In this document: one piece after another, positions 23,393 through 33,977 of the stretch
Layout: every line of letters begins with the position of its first letter
Position numbering within the stretch: the stretch's first letter is position 1
Source of the DNA: Conoideocrella luteorostrata
Lineage: Eukaryota > Ascomycota > Sordariomycetes > Hypocreales > Clavicipitaceae
Direction of reading: 5' to 3'
Assembly (NCBI GenBank): GCA_032433595.1
Contig: JASWJB010000268.1
Span: 1-61,295 of the forward strand
Length of the DNA: 61,295 nucleotides
Notes under the pieces: model-generated
What the model saw: the letters and a program-made list of their open reading frames with translations, nothing else
The model's database searches: none
What the model was told of the DNA's origin: nothing
Program-made: the position numbers and the translations under genes

Positions 23393-23685
23393 AGCAGGGT
23401 TAGCAGTTTCTTGCGGAGCTTTGCTAATGTGCCACCGTAGACATGGTAAAACGGCTGCCTGACTTTTCATGGAATGAGCCACCACCGGCTGCGCAGCCGG
23501 CCCCCACCCCCACCAGGAGTGGGTCTGGGTCAGTCTGAGTGACCCATAATTAGAGTGGTGAGTGCTGACACAGCTGCCCCTCAACCACAGTACGGAGTAA
23601 ATCGATCGATCCTCAATGCAGTCCGTCCGTAGGTATTTCTTCCTTTTACAAACATACACTTTGGCCGAAATCAACAGTGCAGAGA

Positions 23686-24558
23686 ATGGCCCTCTTTCCT
23701 GCATTTGCGCGACTGCCAAACGAGCTGCAAAGAATAATATGGGAGGCAGCTATACCAAGCCCATGCCCAACTGCGTACCTGGCCAGATTAACGATTCAAC
23801 CGAGACACCGAAATGAAGACGGTTCTATCGGCAGAAACCACAAAAAAATAGCGCACTTTCACGATGCCACGAAAAATGGTCCGGCGCAGAGCGAATTTAT
23901 AAACATGCTATCGTCACTCCTCCTCTGCTGTAAGGCTGCCTCGGACGTTGCTACTGCGGCTTATCAACGCCATAGAGCATATTCGCCAATATTGCTCCGC
24001 GGCTTACGACATGAAGTTGAAGTCAATACCAGTCGCGACTTGCTTATGCTACAGGACGGCTGGCAGTCGCATACCCATAAGCTAAGCATCATGGTTAAAA
24101 ATTTAGAAGCCCCGCGAACTCTTGATAACCTGGCTATTATATGGCCAGGGCCAGAAGCCGAAAAATTTTATGGCTTTAATTGCTTAATAAACCTTTTGCA
24201 TATGTGGGAGAATTTAAATGCTTTTTATGTCATAGTAGACCCTAAGTACTTGGAAGTAAAGCCTTGGATACCTGATGAGGACCGGTGCTGGGATCACGGT
24301 AACGCCCCTGATGGCTGCCTTTCTACGTTTTTACATACTTATGGTCTTGATCAATCGCGATATAAGCCAGGTATATTCTATGATGGAGATGGAGATCGAG
24401 TGTATTATGAAGTTGGTGTTAATGTGCTTGCGAAAGCTGGTGGCCTTGAGCAGGTGGCAGAGCTGCTGTTTAATGCGCAAGAGATCTTAAAAGAGGATCA
24501 CAAAGATGAGGAAGAGGAGCGACCAAAGTGCATAATTCTATCATGGAAGCATATGTAA
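23686..24558 (+). CDS. 2EXR-domain protein
   Basis: Single exon, 290 aa. The ATG at 23686 is chosen because the frame upstream opens only with a GTG, and the conserved 2EXR block starts at residue 4 (FPAFARLPNELQRIIWEAA). A charged, His-containing segment with helical stretches follows. Later parts include WPGPEAEKF, a repeat-like DPKYLEVKPWIPDEDR segment, and an acidic C-terminus (HKDEEEER). The 2EXR family is very abundant in filamentous fungi, often in lineage-specific expansions, and has no established biochemical role; the fold is F-box-like at its start. A GTACGGAGTA motif lies about 95 bp before the ATG. The gene is intact, in contrast to the relics around it. Confidence 0.85.
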   Translation: MALFPAFARLPNELQRIIWEAAIPSPCPTAYLARLTIQPRHRNEDGSIGRNHKKIAHFHDATKNGPAQSEFINMLSSLLLCCKAASDVATAAYQRHRAYSPILLRGLRHEVEVNTSRDLLMLQDGWQSHTHKLSIMVKNLEAPRTLDNLAIIWPGPEAEKFYGFNCLINLLHMWENLNAFYVIVDPKYLEVKPWIPDEDRCWDHGNAPDGCLSTFLHTYGLDQSRYKPGIFYDGDGDRVYYEVGVNVLAKAGGLEQVAELLFNAQEILKEDHKDEEEERPKCIILSWKHM

Positions 24559-25976
24559 CTATCACTGTAGAGGTTATAAACATGGATAGAAGGGCTATGT
24601 GGCTTCTGGGCAGTCAGGAATTCGGGATAAGTGTGTCTTGGATTGTAAAGAGTATCTGTAGGGAGGGGAGGCGTTGGTTGGACGAGGCCGTTAGACGAGG
24701 AATTCATCTTCAACCATGGCTGTAACATAGCTATCCCCATCAATGCATATGGATTTAAACCTCTCTTATTAAATCTAATAATTGTACAGCATTGTAAAAG
24801 TCGTAAGCTACCCAAGAATGATAAGTTCGCGCTGGGCCGTCATATGCGGGCGGTGACGAATGTGTGGCTCATTGTACTGCATAACAGCGTCAAACCAACG
24901 ACTTGGTCATCCTGAAATCTCTTTGTTGCGATGTGTGGGTGTTGACGGAGCCCAAAAGTGCTGGTTTCGAAGTGAAATATGAGCTGCCATTGTAATAGCA
25001 TGAACGTGTCTGTCTGGATAAAATTTGAGAAGTGAATGTGTTTGTCCGAATGAAAACGAGAGACTTTATGGAGCCTTATATATGTGATAAATGGCCAAGC
25101 TTCTCTTATCGCAACCCCTTAAACAGATACGTCTTGTTCGCCAACCATGGATATCGGTTGTAGTTCGATTCAAGTCCGAGAACATGGCCTTGAGTCCTCC
25201 TCCCCCGCTATCTGCCAATCAAGAATTTGCCGAGCCATACCTGCTGAGAAGCAATTCCGGACGTATTTCTTCTCCAAGTCATATCGCCGAAGAGTATGCC
25301 GACGTTTCCATGAATTCGTTCACCAATTAGCCAAATCCCCACCAATTCCATTCGTATAACCAACCGGAGTCGCCGTTAAGCTGCGTAATTATGCGTCACC
25401 GGAGGATGTTGGACTGGGGTCGCCGTCAAGGATGTCTCCATTTTCAAAAGTTCTGGTGTCTTTTGTGTATTTGCATGATATGTCATACTATCGAGGCGCT
25501 GCAGCAAGTTTCAGCCACGTACTTTGAAGTACAAGCGTGTGTATTCTAATGAGAATGCCTAGTCTGTCGGTTTGCAGTCTGCTAGACAGACTCAATCGGT
25601 CTCTCAGACGATCTGTCTGTTAGCCACACTAAACATGCTAATAATTAGTTAATTTCAAAGCTGCTTATAAATTAGATAATTACAAATGCACAGATAGAAT
25701 TTCAGTATAAAAGATGTAGAATTCTTCGTTAATAGCTAGGAAAAAAAAGAACAATTCCACTGCTTAGATCTTCCATTGCTGCTCACATCGTGACAGATAT
25801 GTATTAATTATCAAGTTTTATTTCAATCATTATTAATGAATGATACGCCACTCTGATTTCTTACAAACTATCACAGTCCCAACCCGAACCCGTTAAGACC
25901 TCTGATGTGTCTACTTTTTACCCCACTCCCTCACAAAGTTGAAAAGTATTCAGTCTGATATGCCTGTTAATAGTAC
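24559..25976. other. Intergenic region
   Basis: No supportable gene. Frames at 25091-25359 are short and overlapping. Around 25560-25620 several CAGTCTG/CAGACTG and GTCTGT/ACAGAC elements form imperfect hairpins. Confidence 0.5.
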
Positions 25977-27463
25977 CTAGAAGCCTTCGTTCGCGGGCGG
26001 TTTAGTCTCCGAACCGTCGTTTTTACACCGGCCTAGCACATTCGATGGCACTTTGTCATCAATCGCAACCGCACTCGAACCGCAGTCCGCGCCTCGGGCG
26101 ATCCAGATGCTAGATTCATCAGGATCAAAGACAACTAATGATCTGCGCAGAAAGTGACCGCCAATCCAAAGATCTGTGTATGTTAGAGTTAGCTTTATTT
26201 TATCACAAAGGGTAATTCCAATAGAGCGGTGCTCCTTACTAGCGGGTGTATTGTTGGTATTGATCGCCAGTTTGCAGGTCTTGCCGCTATCTTCTCGACT
26301 CCATAGAAAATCCAGTAGGGGTATTGTGATCGTGGTGTTTTTAGTCATAACAAAATTTAGGGCTGCATTACTGTCTACTATGTCACAGCCGACATGCAGC
26401 ATACTTTTTATAAAGTTACCTCCTAAACGTTTCTGGAAGTTATTCGCAACAGCCTTAGGGATACTTAAGAGGGGAGATCCTGAGTCTAATCCTATAGTCA
26501 TCTGCTCGGCTTTGAAACTCTGCTTGTCTAAGAGTAATTCATGGCTACCATTATCTTTGTTAAAAGACAGGGAGTCTATCTTTATAATGTAACTATTAGG
26601 GGTAATTAGCATATTATATATCTTGTAATATCCTGTACAGAATAACTTTGTCTTACTGGTTAAATGCATTGGATACCATAGAAAATTTTTCAAGTGGGCC
26701 AGAGAATTTACTAGTATCATATCCACCGAAAGTAAGCGCGCCTTTGCCTTTTTCGCGAAGTCCAATGCTGAAAGCCCGACTCTTGACTAGTTTTTTATCC
26801 CTCAGTTTCGTAAGAATAAACTCAGGATCCTCTTGGTCGCTACTCGGCAGTAGACCCATGGTGCCAACATAGCGCGATACTCGGGTTCGAGGATGGCTCA
26901 TATTACCAATGCCGAAAGTCATATTGCTGATTAATGACCCTAAAATTAATTAGATAAACAAGTCTTTAAATTATAAATATTTCTGACTTACCTCCTATCG
27001 AGACCTCGTCAGAGACCATATCTATCGTGACTGAACCCGACATATAACCTATAACGCCCCTTTTTTTAAGATCATGTAAGGAGGTGCTGTTCCTGTATTG
27101 AAAAAAAATACCCTCAGAAGTGTTGAAATTCTGTTTAGGTGTAAAACCTGGCACCCAGAGTATAGGAGATCCTGTATCTGGTTCGATAATAACTTTCTGT
27201 GGCGGTGTCCCGATATTGAGCTCGACTCCTAGAGCCGTAACAGGCCACCTACCATTATACTGGTAATTATCAATGCCAGTTGAGACCTCACGCTTTGGTG
27301 TGTTTCCGGATACCACTTCTGGGTCAATAGGTACTGTAAATAGAGGGAGTTGTAGAAGGCTATTTTGACTTCTAGCGGCCTCGTTCGAGCCCCCCTTTTT
27401 TTGGGCTGGTGATGCTAGCGCAGTGGACACCAGTAAGAAAGCGACAGTCTTAACAAGAGCCAT
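25977..27463 (-). pseudogene. Pepsin-like (A1) aspartic protease, secreted, probably disrupted
   Basis: The ATG at 27463 opens a signal peptide (MALVKTVAFLLVSTALA) and a propeptide-like stretch. Exon 1 carries the first active-site motif EPDTGSPILWVPG and ends at 26992. A 52-nt intron (GTAAGT ... TCTAATTAATTTTAG, 26991-26940) joins SIGG to SLISNMTFGIGN cleanly. Exon 2 includes LTFGGYDTSKFSGPLEKF. The third part is in another frame and carries the second motif GLDSGSPLLSIP and the C-terminal lobe to 25977. Between exons 2 and 3 there is an in-frame TAA (at about 26661), and the only plausible small intron (GTATCC ... TACAG, 44 nt) leaves the wrong phase. Both catalytic Asp motifs (DTG, DSG) survive, so loss is recent or I have missed an unusual intron. 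The locus is AT-rich, consistent with RIP pressure. Confidence 0.65.
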
Positions 27464-27895
27464 GGTAGTGATAATATTTAACAATCTAGCTGTTAAGTTA
27501 ACCAAGGTCAGAACAAATACGGGCTTAGAATGTAACGAAAGTCTAGGTGTGAAGTTTAGGAATTGCGCTACAGAGTTTTTTTTTTTTTTCCAATTCAGAA
27601 CAGACGTAGCCTTAAGTAGTTTTTCTACTAACTAAACATAAGATTTTTATAATTGCAAAACTGCTGTAACACATTCAGAAGCAATTCAATGAGTGGGTTC
27701 CAGCAGCGCCCCCGAGTCAGCAGCAGTGGCATCATTACATTATTCATGCGCTTTTAATGAGTTTGCAAACGTGGCACACATCTAGTTCTGCGTTACTAAC
27801 AAGGCCGTAACAGAACATAATGCTGTAGAAAATGATTTTGTATAGAGTACGACGCAGCGATTCGTGTGTCTTGCCAGGGTAAACCACGCTGTATC
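27464..27895. other. Promoter side of the aspartic protease locus
   Basis: Short interval containing a poly-T tract at 27578-27590 and no open frame worth noting. Confidence 0.5.
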
Positions 27896-28206
27896 TGTCA
27901 AGATTAGAGTGGCACCTTCGGAAATGACCGATGCCTCGTATTATAAGCTAGAGTTACGTGATAGTGGAAGCAGGTAGCATCATGCCTAGGAACGTAAGGC
28001 CACTAAAACACGAGTCAATGTGCCGGTTACTAAAGGATTATATAGAAGGGTTATAGGGCTCTTCAGAGCAGGACTATCATCGCTAGAATTTATCACCATC
28101 AAACCCCTTCAAAATCTGTTTAATTAAATCCTACTATTCCTGCCGATTGCTACTATTGCAAGTTGCTCCTTTACCTTATATCTATGTAAAGGCACATGAC
28201 GCAACA
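27896..28206 (+). mobile_element. LTR (family 2), plus orientation
   Basis: Starts TGTCAAGATTAGAGTGGCACC and ends GGCACATGACGCAACA, 311 bp with TG...CA ends. It matches the minus-strand copy at 28884-29184 along its whole length, including the pentameric centre and the AAGTTGCTCC block near the end. The base context before it is GTATC and after it GTCTT, so the target duplication is imperfect or absent. No retrotransposon coding sequence follows. Confidence 0.8.
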
Positions 28207-28883
28207 GTCTTAGACCTATGTAAAATACCGGCTTAATTCGGACCCGTTTGGACCCGTAAATGTAGCCAGAACCTCAATTAGACCTGAGGGTACCCATTTA
28301 TATTTGCATGCACGTTAATCAGACTGTTTCGAGACTATCTCCACCTATATGCCATAAAACTCCTAACTAGCCCTATAATAAAAGCGAAATAGTTTGTTAG
28401 GTAACGAACAGTGTGACGGCTAGGATTGGTCCAAGGGATAAATCTAACCTAGATTTATGTTGGCAGATATTATAGGGCGTCGTACTGAGCAATGGGGGTT
28501 CGTGTCACGGGCAACCAAATATATCGGACTCGAAAACAAATATGCAGGTCGACCTAACCACAAGCGTGCTCGGTACACCACCCGCTAAGACAGGGGAGAA
28601 GGTACCTTCTAAGTTTTTGATCCCGTCACTGGCCCCTAAACGCGTGCACGCTGCAAGCTGCTTTCAACGCCTTTAACCGGTCGCAACGCTCGCGATGCAC
28701 TTTTCAACGCTCTTTTCAACGCACAACACATCACCAAAAGCCTCAATCTTAACCTAGTCTTCGGGCCTCGACCTTGTCATGGATAACTCTATTAATTATC
28801 TTATTTTTGTATAATTAAAGGAGCGTACAACACTTTGCGGGAGTCTTAATAGGCTAAGGGTTAAAAGCTAGTTGTTGCGTATC
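28207..28883. other. Spacer between the two inverted LTR copies
   Basis: About 680 bp without a reading frame of note. It includes TTCAACGC/CTTTTCAACG direct repeats at about 28662-28720. Confidence 0.55.
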
Positions 28884-29184
28884 TGTTGCGTTATGTGCCT
28901 TCATGTGTGAGAGAAGGAGCAATTTAGCAACAGTGGAAATAGGCGGAATAGATAGATTTGAGAGTGCAAGTAGTGATATTGATAGATTATCTTTTTACTT
29001 GAATGATGCCCTCTGACGGGCATCGTGACCCTTCTTTATAGACCTTCAGCGACCGGGAAATTCCCTGGAATTCAGGTGCCTCAGGCCTACATCCCTTAGC
29101 ATCGTGCCACCTTTTCCACTATCGTACGATTCTAGCTAATACGAGTCATCAGGACCTTCCGAAGGTGCCACTCTAATCTCAACA
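28884..29184 (-). mobile_element. Solo LTR (family 2), minus orientation, with perfect duplication GTATC
   Basis: Read on the minus strand it starts TGTTGAGATTAGAGTGGCAC and ends ACATAACGCAACA, 301 bp. GTATC precedes it (28879-28883) and follows it (29185-29189), a perfect 5-bp target-site duplication. It is homologous over its length to 27896-28206 in the opposite orientation, with mostly transition differences. Confidence 0.88.
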
Positions 29185-30120
29185 GTATCAGATAGCTATA
29201 ACTAACACGGGCGACGCTGGTCACTCACGTGACGGATCCGACACATAAAAGGTCGAATCCAGCCTGTCAGTAGATAGAATCAACAACAATCTTACAACAA
29301 TCTAACATCTGGCTTGTGCATTGCTTTGCTTTATTTACACTTTATCAGGAAGAAAAGAACACACTAAACACCCAGTATACTTGGTGGTATTGTTTGGTAT
29401 CAATTGATCAGCTACAAACCATTTACATATAGCGTAGTCTTAACCAATAACAAGCACGAGGCGCGAACCATCTGGTTTTGAGTTGGTTAAGCTAAGCAAG
29501 AGAGCACCTAGCACTTATAGCCGGTGCCTTACCGTTGGCCACATCATGACTTCAAGAGACTGTCCGTTAAGGTTCGTCGAACTTGCTAGACACGCGGAGC
29601 TTGCCGCAGAGCCTACTATACCAGCAAGCACGATTCCAGAGCCGGTTTCAGGTGAATTACTAGAAGAGCTTCTTTTCTCACAGCGGTCAGATTTATCCGC
29701 GGCAGCAGAGATTCCGGAGCAAGCTAAGCAAACCTCTTCACAACCTACAATTAAACCACCTGTGTACTCCTTTCTCTCCTGATCCTTTGGCTACTCCACT
29801 TATTGCTCCTTAACATCCAAATATATCGCACCACCCGCCAGATGGACCCTCAACGTAAAGGCTATGTATAAAACATACATAGCCGCAAGGACAGCATAGT
29901 ATTCTGTCCAGCCCGCCGGCAGCATTAAAACAAACCAACAATACCATAAAAGTAATAAGACTGCCACTTTGTCGAGGAAAAACACACACTTACCTCGCAT
30001 GTATACTAGGGTCTGACACACACCCAGTAACGCTCACGCGAGGCAGCGGAATTAGGGAAAGGTAGGCATGTGTGAACAACAACAGCAGCCAGTTAAGGTG
30101 CTTGAAGGTTTAACATTAAA

Positions 30121-30143
30121 TGCTGCTGCTGCTGCTGCTGCTG
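30121..30143 (+). repeat. TGC trinucleotide microsatellite
   Basis: Seven perfect TGC units, with no reading frame of note around them. Confidence 0.9.
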
Positions 30144-30228
30144 GAGGTTAAAGTTCTCTAGTACTAGCTAGGTCTAAGATATTTACTATTTAAAGGGGTA
30201 AGAAGGTCACGTGACTAGTATTCTGGCT

Positions 30229-30246
30229 CACAAGGCATGCCTTGTG
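30229..30246. repeat. Perfect 18-bp palindrome
   Basis: CACAAGGCATGCCTTGTG is its own reverse complement. A further CACAAGG half-site follows at 30254-30260. It could be a dimeric binding site or an excision scar; nothing nearby decides. Confidence 0.6.
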
Positions 30247-31680
30247 TTCTGCTTCACAAGGGGATCATTTCCGCCCACATACCACAAAGATATAATAAAG
30301 AAAGCTATAACTAATATCTAGATTATGAACAGACATTTAAGCGCTGCCTCACGGCAAACGCGCCAAGTGGCTGGACGTTACAAAATACGGCGGTTCCTGA
30401 GCTCTCCCGAAAGGCAGGAGAGTCAATATGCCTGCAATCTAGATTCGTTCCTTCTAAAAACGGAGTTTTCCCGCCCAAAGAAGGATCGGGAGAAGTCCCT
30501 CGTAAAACGCTGCGGCATCTATGCAATTCTATTGGCGCAAGACGCTGACTGTGGCCTAGCAATCTATCCAACTCTACTCCCTGTCTTATTGACGCATGCG
30601 GTGGGCGGTATTCCTTCGGGTGGCATATGGGGCTAATGCAGAAGACGCCGGTTGAAATCTCGATTAGCACAAGGCAGAATTTGTAAAACCTCTCGCCATT
30701 GATAGCCACGATCAGCAAAGCTTTGCAAATAAGAAACCGTGACGAGGTGGGCGGAGCTTTTGTGGCTAGGCGTTGATGGCCTTGTGTCAAGATATGTTCT
30801 CTCCGATCATGCCTTCGAATTCTTCGTTGGCAGAACCTCAAGGGGCTACATTATGTTGCTCAGAACTATTGACAGCAGGAGATTTGCTCCTCCTCCAGTT
30901 TGGCAAGGCTTCGAGGCTATGGATCCTGCTTATGGCTATGTATAGCTTTTGCTCGCTTAGTGTGAAGGTAATTGCGAGACTTACGGACTATAGAAGTTTC
31001 CATTATTACCGTGGATATGCTCTATGTATCGAGCGCAGAGAGCTAGCAGAGACTTACATAATAATCGCTAGTGCTTAGCAGCTCAATGGACTTGAGTGCT
31101 CACTATAAGCTTAGTCTAATTCAGAGCGCGTTAAATCTGACACATAAGTATAGCCATAAGCGTTAGTCAGGGCTCTGCCTGTGTTTTCAGCTCTCAAGTA
31201 GACTTCTATGTTAATCTAACTTCATCGCGTGAACAGATGACTGTTGCCTGGCTGGCACCTTCACTATCAATTTAAGTATATATAAGTGTATTATTTTAGT
31301 CTCTGCGTGTTTTTCCTGGTCGTTGACCGCAACAGCAAGGTTATTTATGCTTTTAGTGTGCTTAGGTGGCTTATACCTGCTACTCCCTGATAAGCTATGG
31401 ACAGGGTATATCGGTCATTCTCCATCCACACTCAACAAATCCTTCACATAGATTATAGTTTTCTAGTCTCTGTCTCATTCCATTCAGCAGACATTGTCGC
31501 GCGGTTATATCATGATTCAAGTTAATTTTTCGTCCCCGTTCGGAACCATCAGTATTGGGTAAGGTTTATATCTCATTGTGCGCCAGCCTAACTTCTCAAG
31601 GCTAGTGCCTGGTGGAATTACGTCAGAAATGCACGCTCTGTAACCGGCTTTATCTGCATTAGTTCTAGTAGCACGACGTC

Positions 31681-31810
31681 TGTTGCGTTCAACCTAAGGG
31701 GGGGTCAAATTCACGTATATTGATCATGACAGATAATGTGAGAAAATGAAAAGAACAAGAGTTTCTCCTCTGACAGACCCTTCCAATCCCCTCGTTTATA
31801 CCCCTTGCGG
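31681..31810 (+). repeat. LTR-like fragment (family 3)
   Basis: Begins TGTTGCGTTCAACC and shares with 61071-61175 the ordered blocks TAGGGGGG-TTAAATT, a CTCSTCTGA block, and CCAATCCCC-TTTATACCCC. The shared TGTTG start and TATA-like end resemble an LTR promoter region. The 3' boundary is not defined. Confidence 0.4.
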
Positions 31811-31938
31811 CACGGTTAGTGCTTATTCTTTCCTGCCCTAGAGATTGTCTTGGCGCCGGTCTAGCCACGCCGTCTAGTCCCACAACGTCCCGGTCCGACT
31901 GCCAGCCCATCGGGGATCCAGACTCAACCCAAAGATGC

Positions 31939-32445
31939 TTACAGCTCCTCACGTCCAGTGTAGCTGAACCCACAATTGCCCAGTGTCATCTGTGTCGCGT
32001 TGGCAGTTACGGTTCCTAACTTCTCTGCTTTGCCACCCGTGAGACTGTCCATGCCTTCCCGGCTGAGCACATAGCCAGCATCCGCGTGATCAATAGCCAG
32101 GAACGGCCTAGCTGTGTCCCCATACTGCAGCATCCAGCACGAAATACATTCGGTGGAGCGAGAGTTGGATATCTTGTCTATGGCGAGAATCCTCGCGGGG
32201 ACGTCCTTCTGCTTGCGCCAGTCGGGCGCCCAGCCGGGAATAAGGCCTTGGCCCTCGCGCCAGCAGGCAGCCTTGCTCAACTCACGCTCGGGGTCATCAT
32301 ACTTTTTGTCAAATGTGACATTGACGCTGAATGTGGACGAGAGCTGGCCATCGGTCCAACCGTCCGGGCCCGCTGCGGTGGAGGCGGCTGAAGCAGCAGC
32401 GACGGCAGCAAGAGGAAGAACATTGGACACGCGAGAGAGCTGCAT
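31939..32445 (-). CDS. Cerato-platanin family secreted protein
   Basis: Single exon, 168 aa, with ATG at 32445 and a signal peptide in residues 1-25. From residue 41 the protein follows the cerato-platanin pattern: VNVTFDKKYDDP; the first Cys (61) followed by a Gly-Leu-Ile element; Cys100 and Cys103 in ECISCW; FLAIDHADAGY; a LTGGKAEKLGTV-A-TQ block; and the last Cys (158) in NCGF. The four conserved cysteines form two disulfides in the family. Cerato-platanins (Sm1/Epl1, Asp f 15 type) are small secreted proteins that bind chitin oligomers, self-assemble at surfaces and trigger or modulate host responses. The insert around residues 71-95 is longer and more charged than usual. It is transcribed divergently from the cysteine-rich gene at 33474, with 1,028 bp between start codons. 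A TATA-like element (TTATATTTT on its strand) lies near 32575. Confidence 0.88.
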   Translation of the reverse strand: MQLSRVSNVLPLAAVAAASAASTAAGPDGWTDGQLSSTFSVNVTFDKKYDDPERELSKAACWREGQGLIPGWAPDWRKQKDVPARILAIDKISNSRSTECISCWMLQYGDTARPFLAIDHADAGYVLSREGMDSLTGGKAEKLGTVTANATQMTLGNCGFSYTGREEL

Positions 32446-33473
32446 TGTGGAGGTTTCTGGCTGTTAGGCGGCGTTGTTACTGGTCGAATACGAGAAAAAA
32501 AGATATGAGGCGAGAGCGCAATGAAGGTGTGTTTCTGGCAAGTAATCCCTTTTGATGGGGACGTTGCAGCAAAATATAAGGTGACGTTGCCAACACGGTG
32601 TCCAAACTTCAATTCAACGTACGCGCCGACAAGGCAGCAACGAATGAGTGGATGGTACTCCGTACTCGGTGAGCTGAACCCGGCTCGTAGACTGAGGCAC
32701 GTGTCCTCTGACCCATAACTTTCCGTCTGACGTCCGCGAGTCAACAGCCGGGAGGCTTCGCCCCGCCATCGCATTGTGTGTTATGTAAGTATTATTTTTA
32801 GAAAAAACATTAAATGGAATTATGTACTCCGTAGTTTGTATTGTAATGCAACGCTTTGCAACCCACCCATCCGGGTGAATCTGATGCTCAACCGTGCTAG
32901 CTGGCCCTGCAGCTATCGTGGGTCAAACCTTCGGGAACATTCCGAAACCTGGGAACTTCTACCAATCAGTGACTGTTTGCGATAGTTGCCAAGTGAAAAC
33001 GAAGAGGAAGGATTCGATAGTTTCATGCAACCGTTCACGCTGACATTTTAGCAACTGCAAGACATAGTGTCTACACGCTCCATAAGGGGAGGGGGACTAG
33101 ATAGAACTCATAAGTGGCATGGTATAATGGTGAGATTTACGCACTTCGGCAATTACCAAATACGTTCTCACCATTCACAGGGAGTGAAAAGGAGAGATAG
33201 AACTCATAAGTGGCATGGCATAATAGTGAGATTTGCACACTTCGGCAATTACCAAATAAGTTCTCACCATTCACAGGAAGTGAGAGGGAGAGAATAATCG
33301 TCAGGAAGCACGGAGACCTTTGGTTCTGAATTGCTTAAATATCTGGACTGATTCCCCGAACACCTACCACCTCTTCCCTCATCACCTCGCACTCAATCAG
33401 ACATCTCATCCCGATCTCAGAGCAATCACAACTCTTACCTTCATCCACCGGCTTCACAAAATCACCCGCAACT
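32446..33473. promoter_or_regulatory. Shared divergent promoter region of two secreted-protein genes
   Basis: The cerato-platanin (minus) and the cysteine-rich prepropeptide (plus) start from opposite ends of this 1,028-bp interval. It contains TACTCCGTACT at about 32648, a TACTCCGTAG copy at about 32824, and the 86-bp tandem duplication at 33110-33281. No reading frame with coding character lies inside. Joint regulation is inference from arrangement. Confidence 0.6.
33110..33281 (+). repeat. 86-bp tandem duplication upstream of the cysteine-rich gene
   Basis: A unit beginning GATAGAACTCATAAGTGGC at 33110 is repeated at 33196 with only a handful of transition differences. Each unit contains CACTTCGGCAATTACCAAAT and a TTCTCACCATTCACAGG block. 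The array ends about 190 bp before the ATG at 33474, where upstream activating sites are expected. Confidence 0.92.
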
Positions 33474-33977
33474 ATGTATGCCTCCTTGACCGCCCTACTC
33501 GCCTACGCCGCCTTGACCATGGCCGCCGCCACGGATGTCAGCTCGGCCGCCATCCACGCCCAGGCAGTCTGCGGCGACCTGGGTGTCATGAACATTGCCC
33601 CGGAGAATCTCCACGCAGACACCGCTGCCAGCGACGTCCGCATGTGTGCAGAGCACCCCCTGGGCCGCAACCGAAGCCTTGACCCGGCGAAGGGAGCGTC
33701 GCTGGCGCCCCTCGAAAACGGCGACAAGACCGTCCTGGACAACCCCCTCAACTCGCCCGACAAGCGAGCGTGCTACACCAAGGCCCCGTACGGCTGCTCC
33801 GGGGGCTACTGCTGGAAGAGCTGCGGAAACAAAGGCGAGTGGTGCTGGACCGCTGGGGCCTGGGGAGCCGGCAGCTGGGCGAAATGCAAGCGCTTCCAGG
33901 ACTGCGGCACGGGAGGCATCAACTTTGGCTGTGGCAAGGGTTGTCTCAGGCCGAAGACTTGTGGATGCAGCTGCTAA
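33474..33977 (+). CDS. Secreted 12-cysteine prepropeptide with Kex2-type site
   Basis: Single exon, 167 aa. Residues 1-19 form a signal peptide. A propeptide of about 78 residues ends in the dibasic pair Lys97-Arg98, a Kex2-type site. The predicted mature peptide (99-167, 69 aa) has twelve cysteines (100, 108, 113, 117, 124, 138, 144, 153, 157, 163, 165, 167), enough for six disulfides. It is Gly/Trp/Lys-rich, with a block GCSGGYCWKSC, then GEWCW, and ends CGCSC. Such density suggests a knottin-like, toxin-like or antimicrobial/effector peptide, but it matches no named family I am sure of. GC-rich third positions and the clean architecture argue for an active gene. It lies head-to-head with the cerato-platanin gene. 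Function is unknown; secretion and processing are inferred from sequence. Confidence 0.85.
   Translation: MYASLTALLAYAALTMAAATDVSSAAIHAQAVCGDLGVMNIAPENLHADTAASDVRMCAEHPLGRNRSLDPAKGASLAPLENGDKTVLDNPLNSPDKRACYTKAPYGCSGGYCWKSCGNKGEWCWTAGAWGAGSWAKCKRFQDCGTGGINFGCGKGCLRPKTCGCSC

Larger units (their letters stand above)
29190..31680. other. Repeat-scarred gene-poor interval
   Basis: No gene is supportable over about 2.5 kb. The frame 29483-29782 contains a knuckle-like C-x4-H-x6-C stretch (SRCLTVGHIMTSRDC) that could be a gag relic, but nothing adjoins it. Frames at 30323-31078 overlap on both strands and carry no motif I know. Confidence 0.5.

Noticed and set aside
28207..28883. Internal region of a retrotransposon between the two LTRs
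   Set aside because: The LTRs are inverted relative to each other and the spacer has no gag or pol similarity, so they are separate insertions.
29483..29782. Possible gag zinc-knuckle protein
   Set aside because: The C-x4-H-x6-C stretch does not match the CCHC spacing, and no polymerase or LTR adjoins it in the right order.
30323..30841. Minus frame of 172 codons, possible transposase
   Set aside because: No catalytic DDE/DDD pattern; plus-strand frames overlap it; no inverted ends found.
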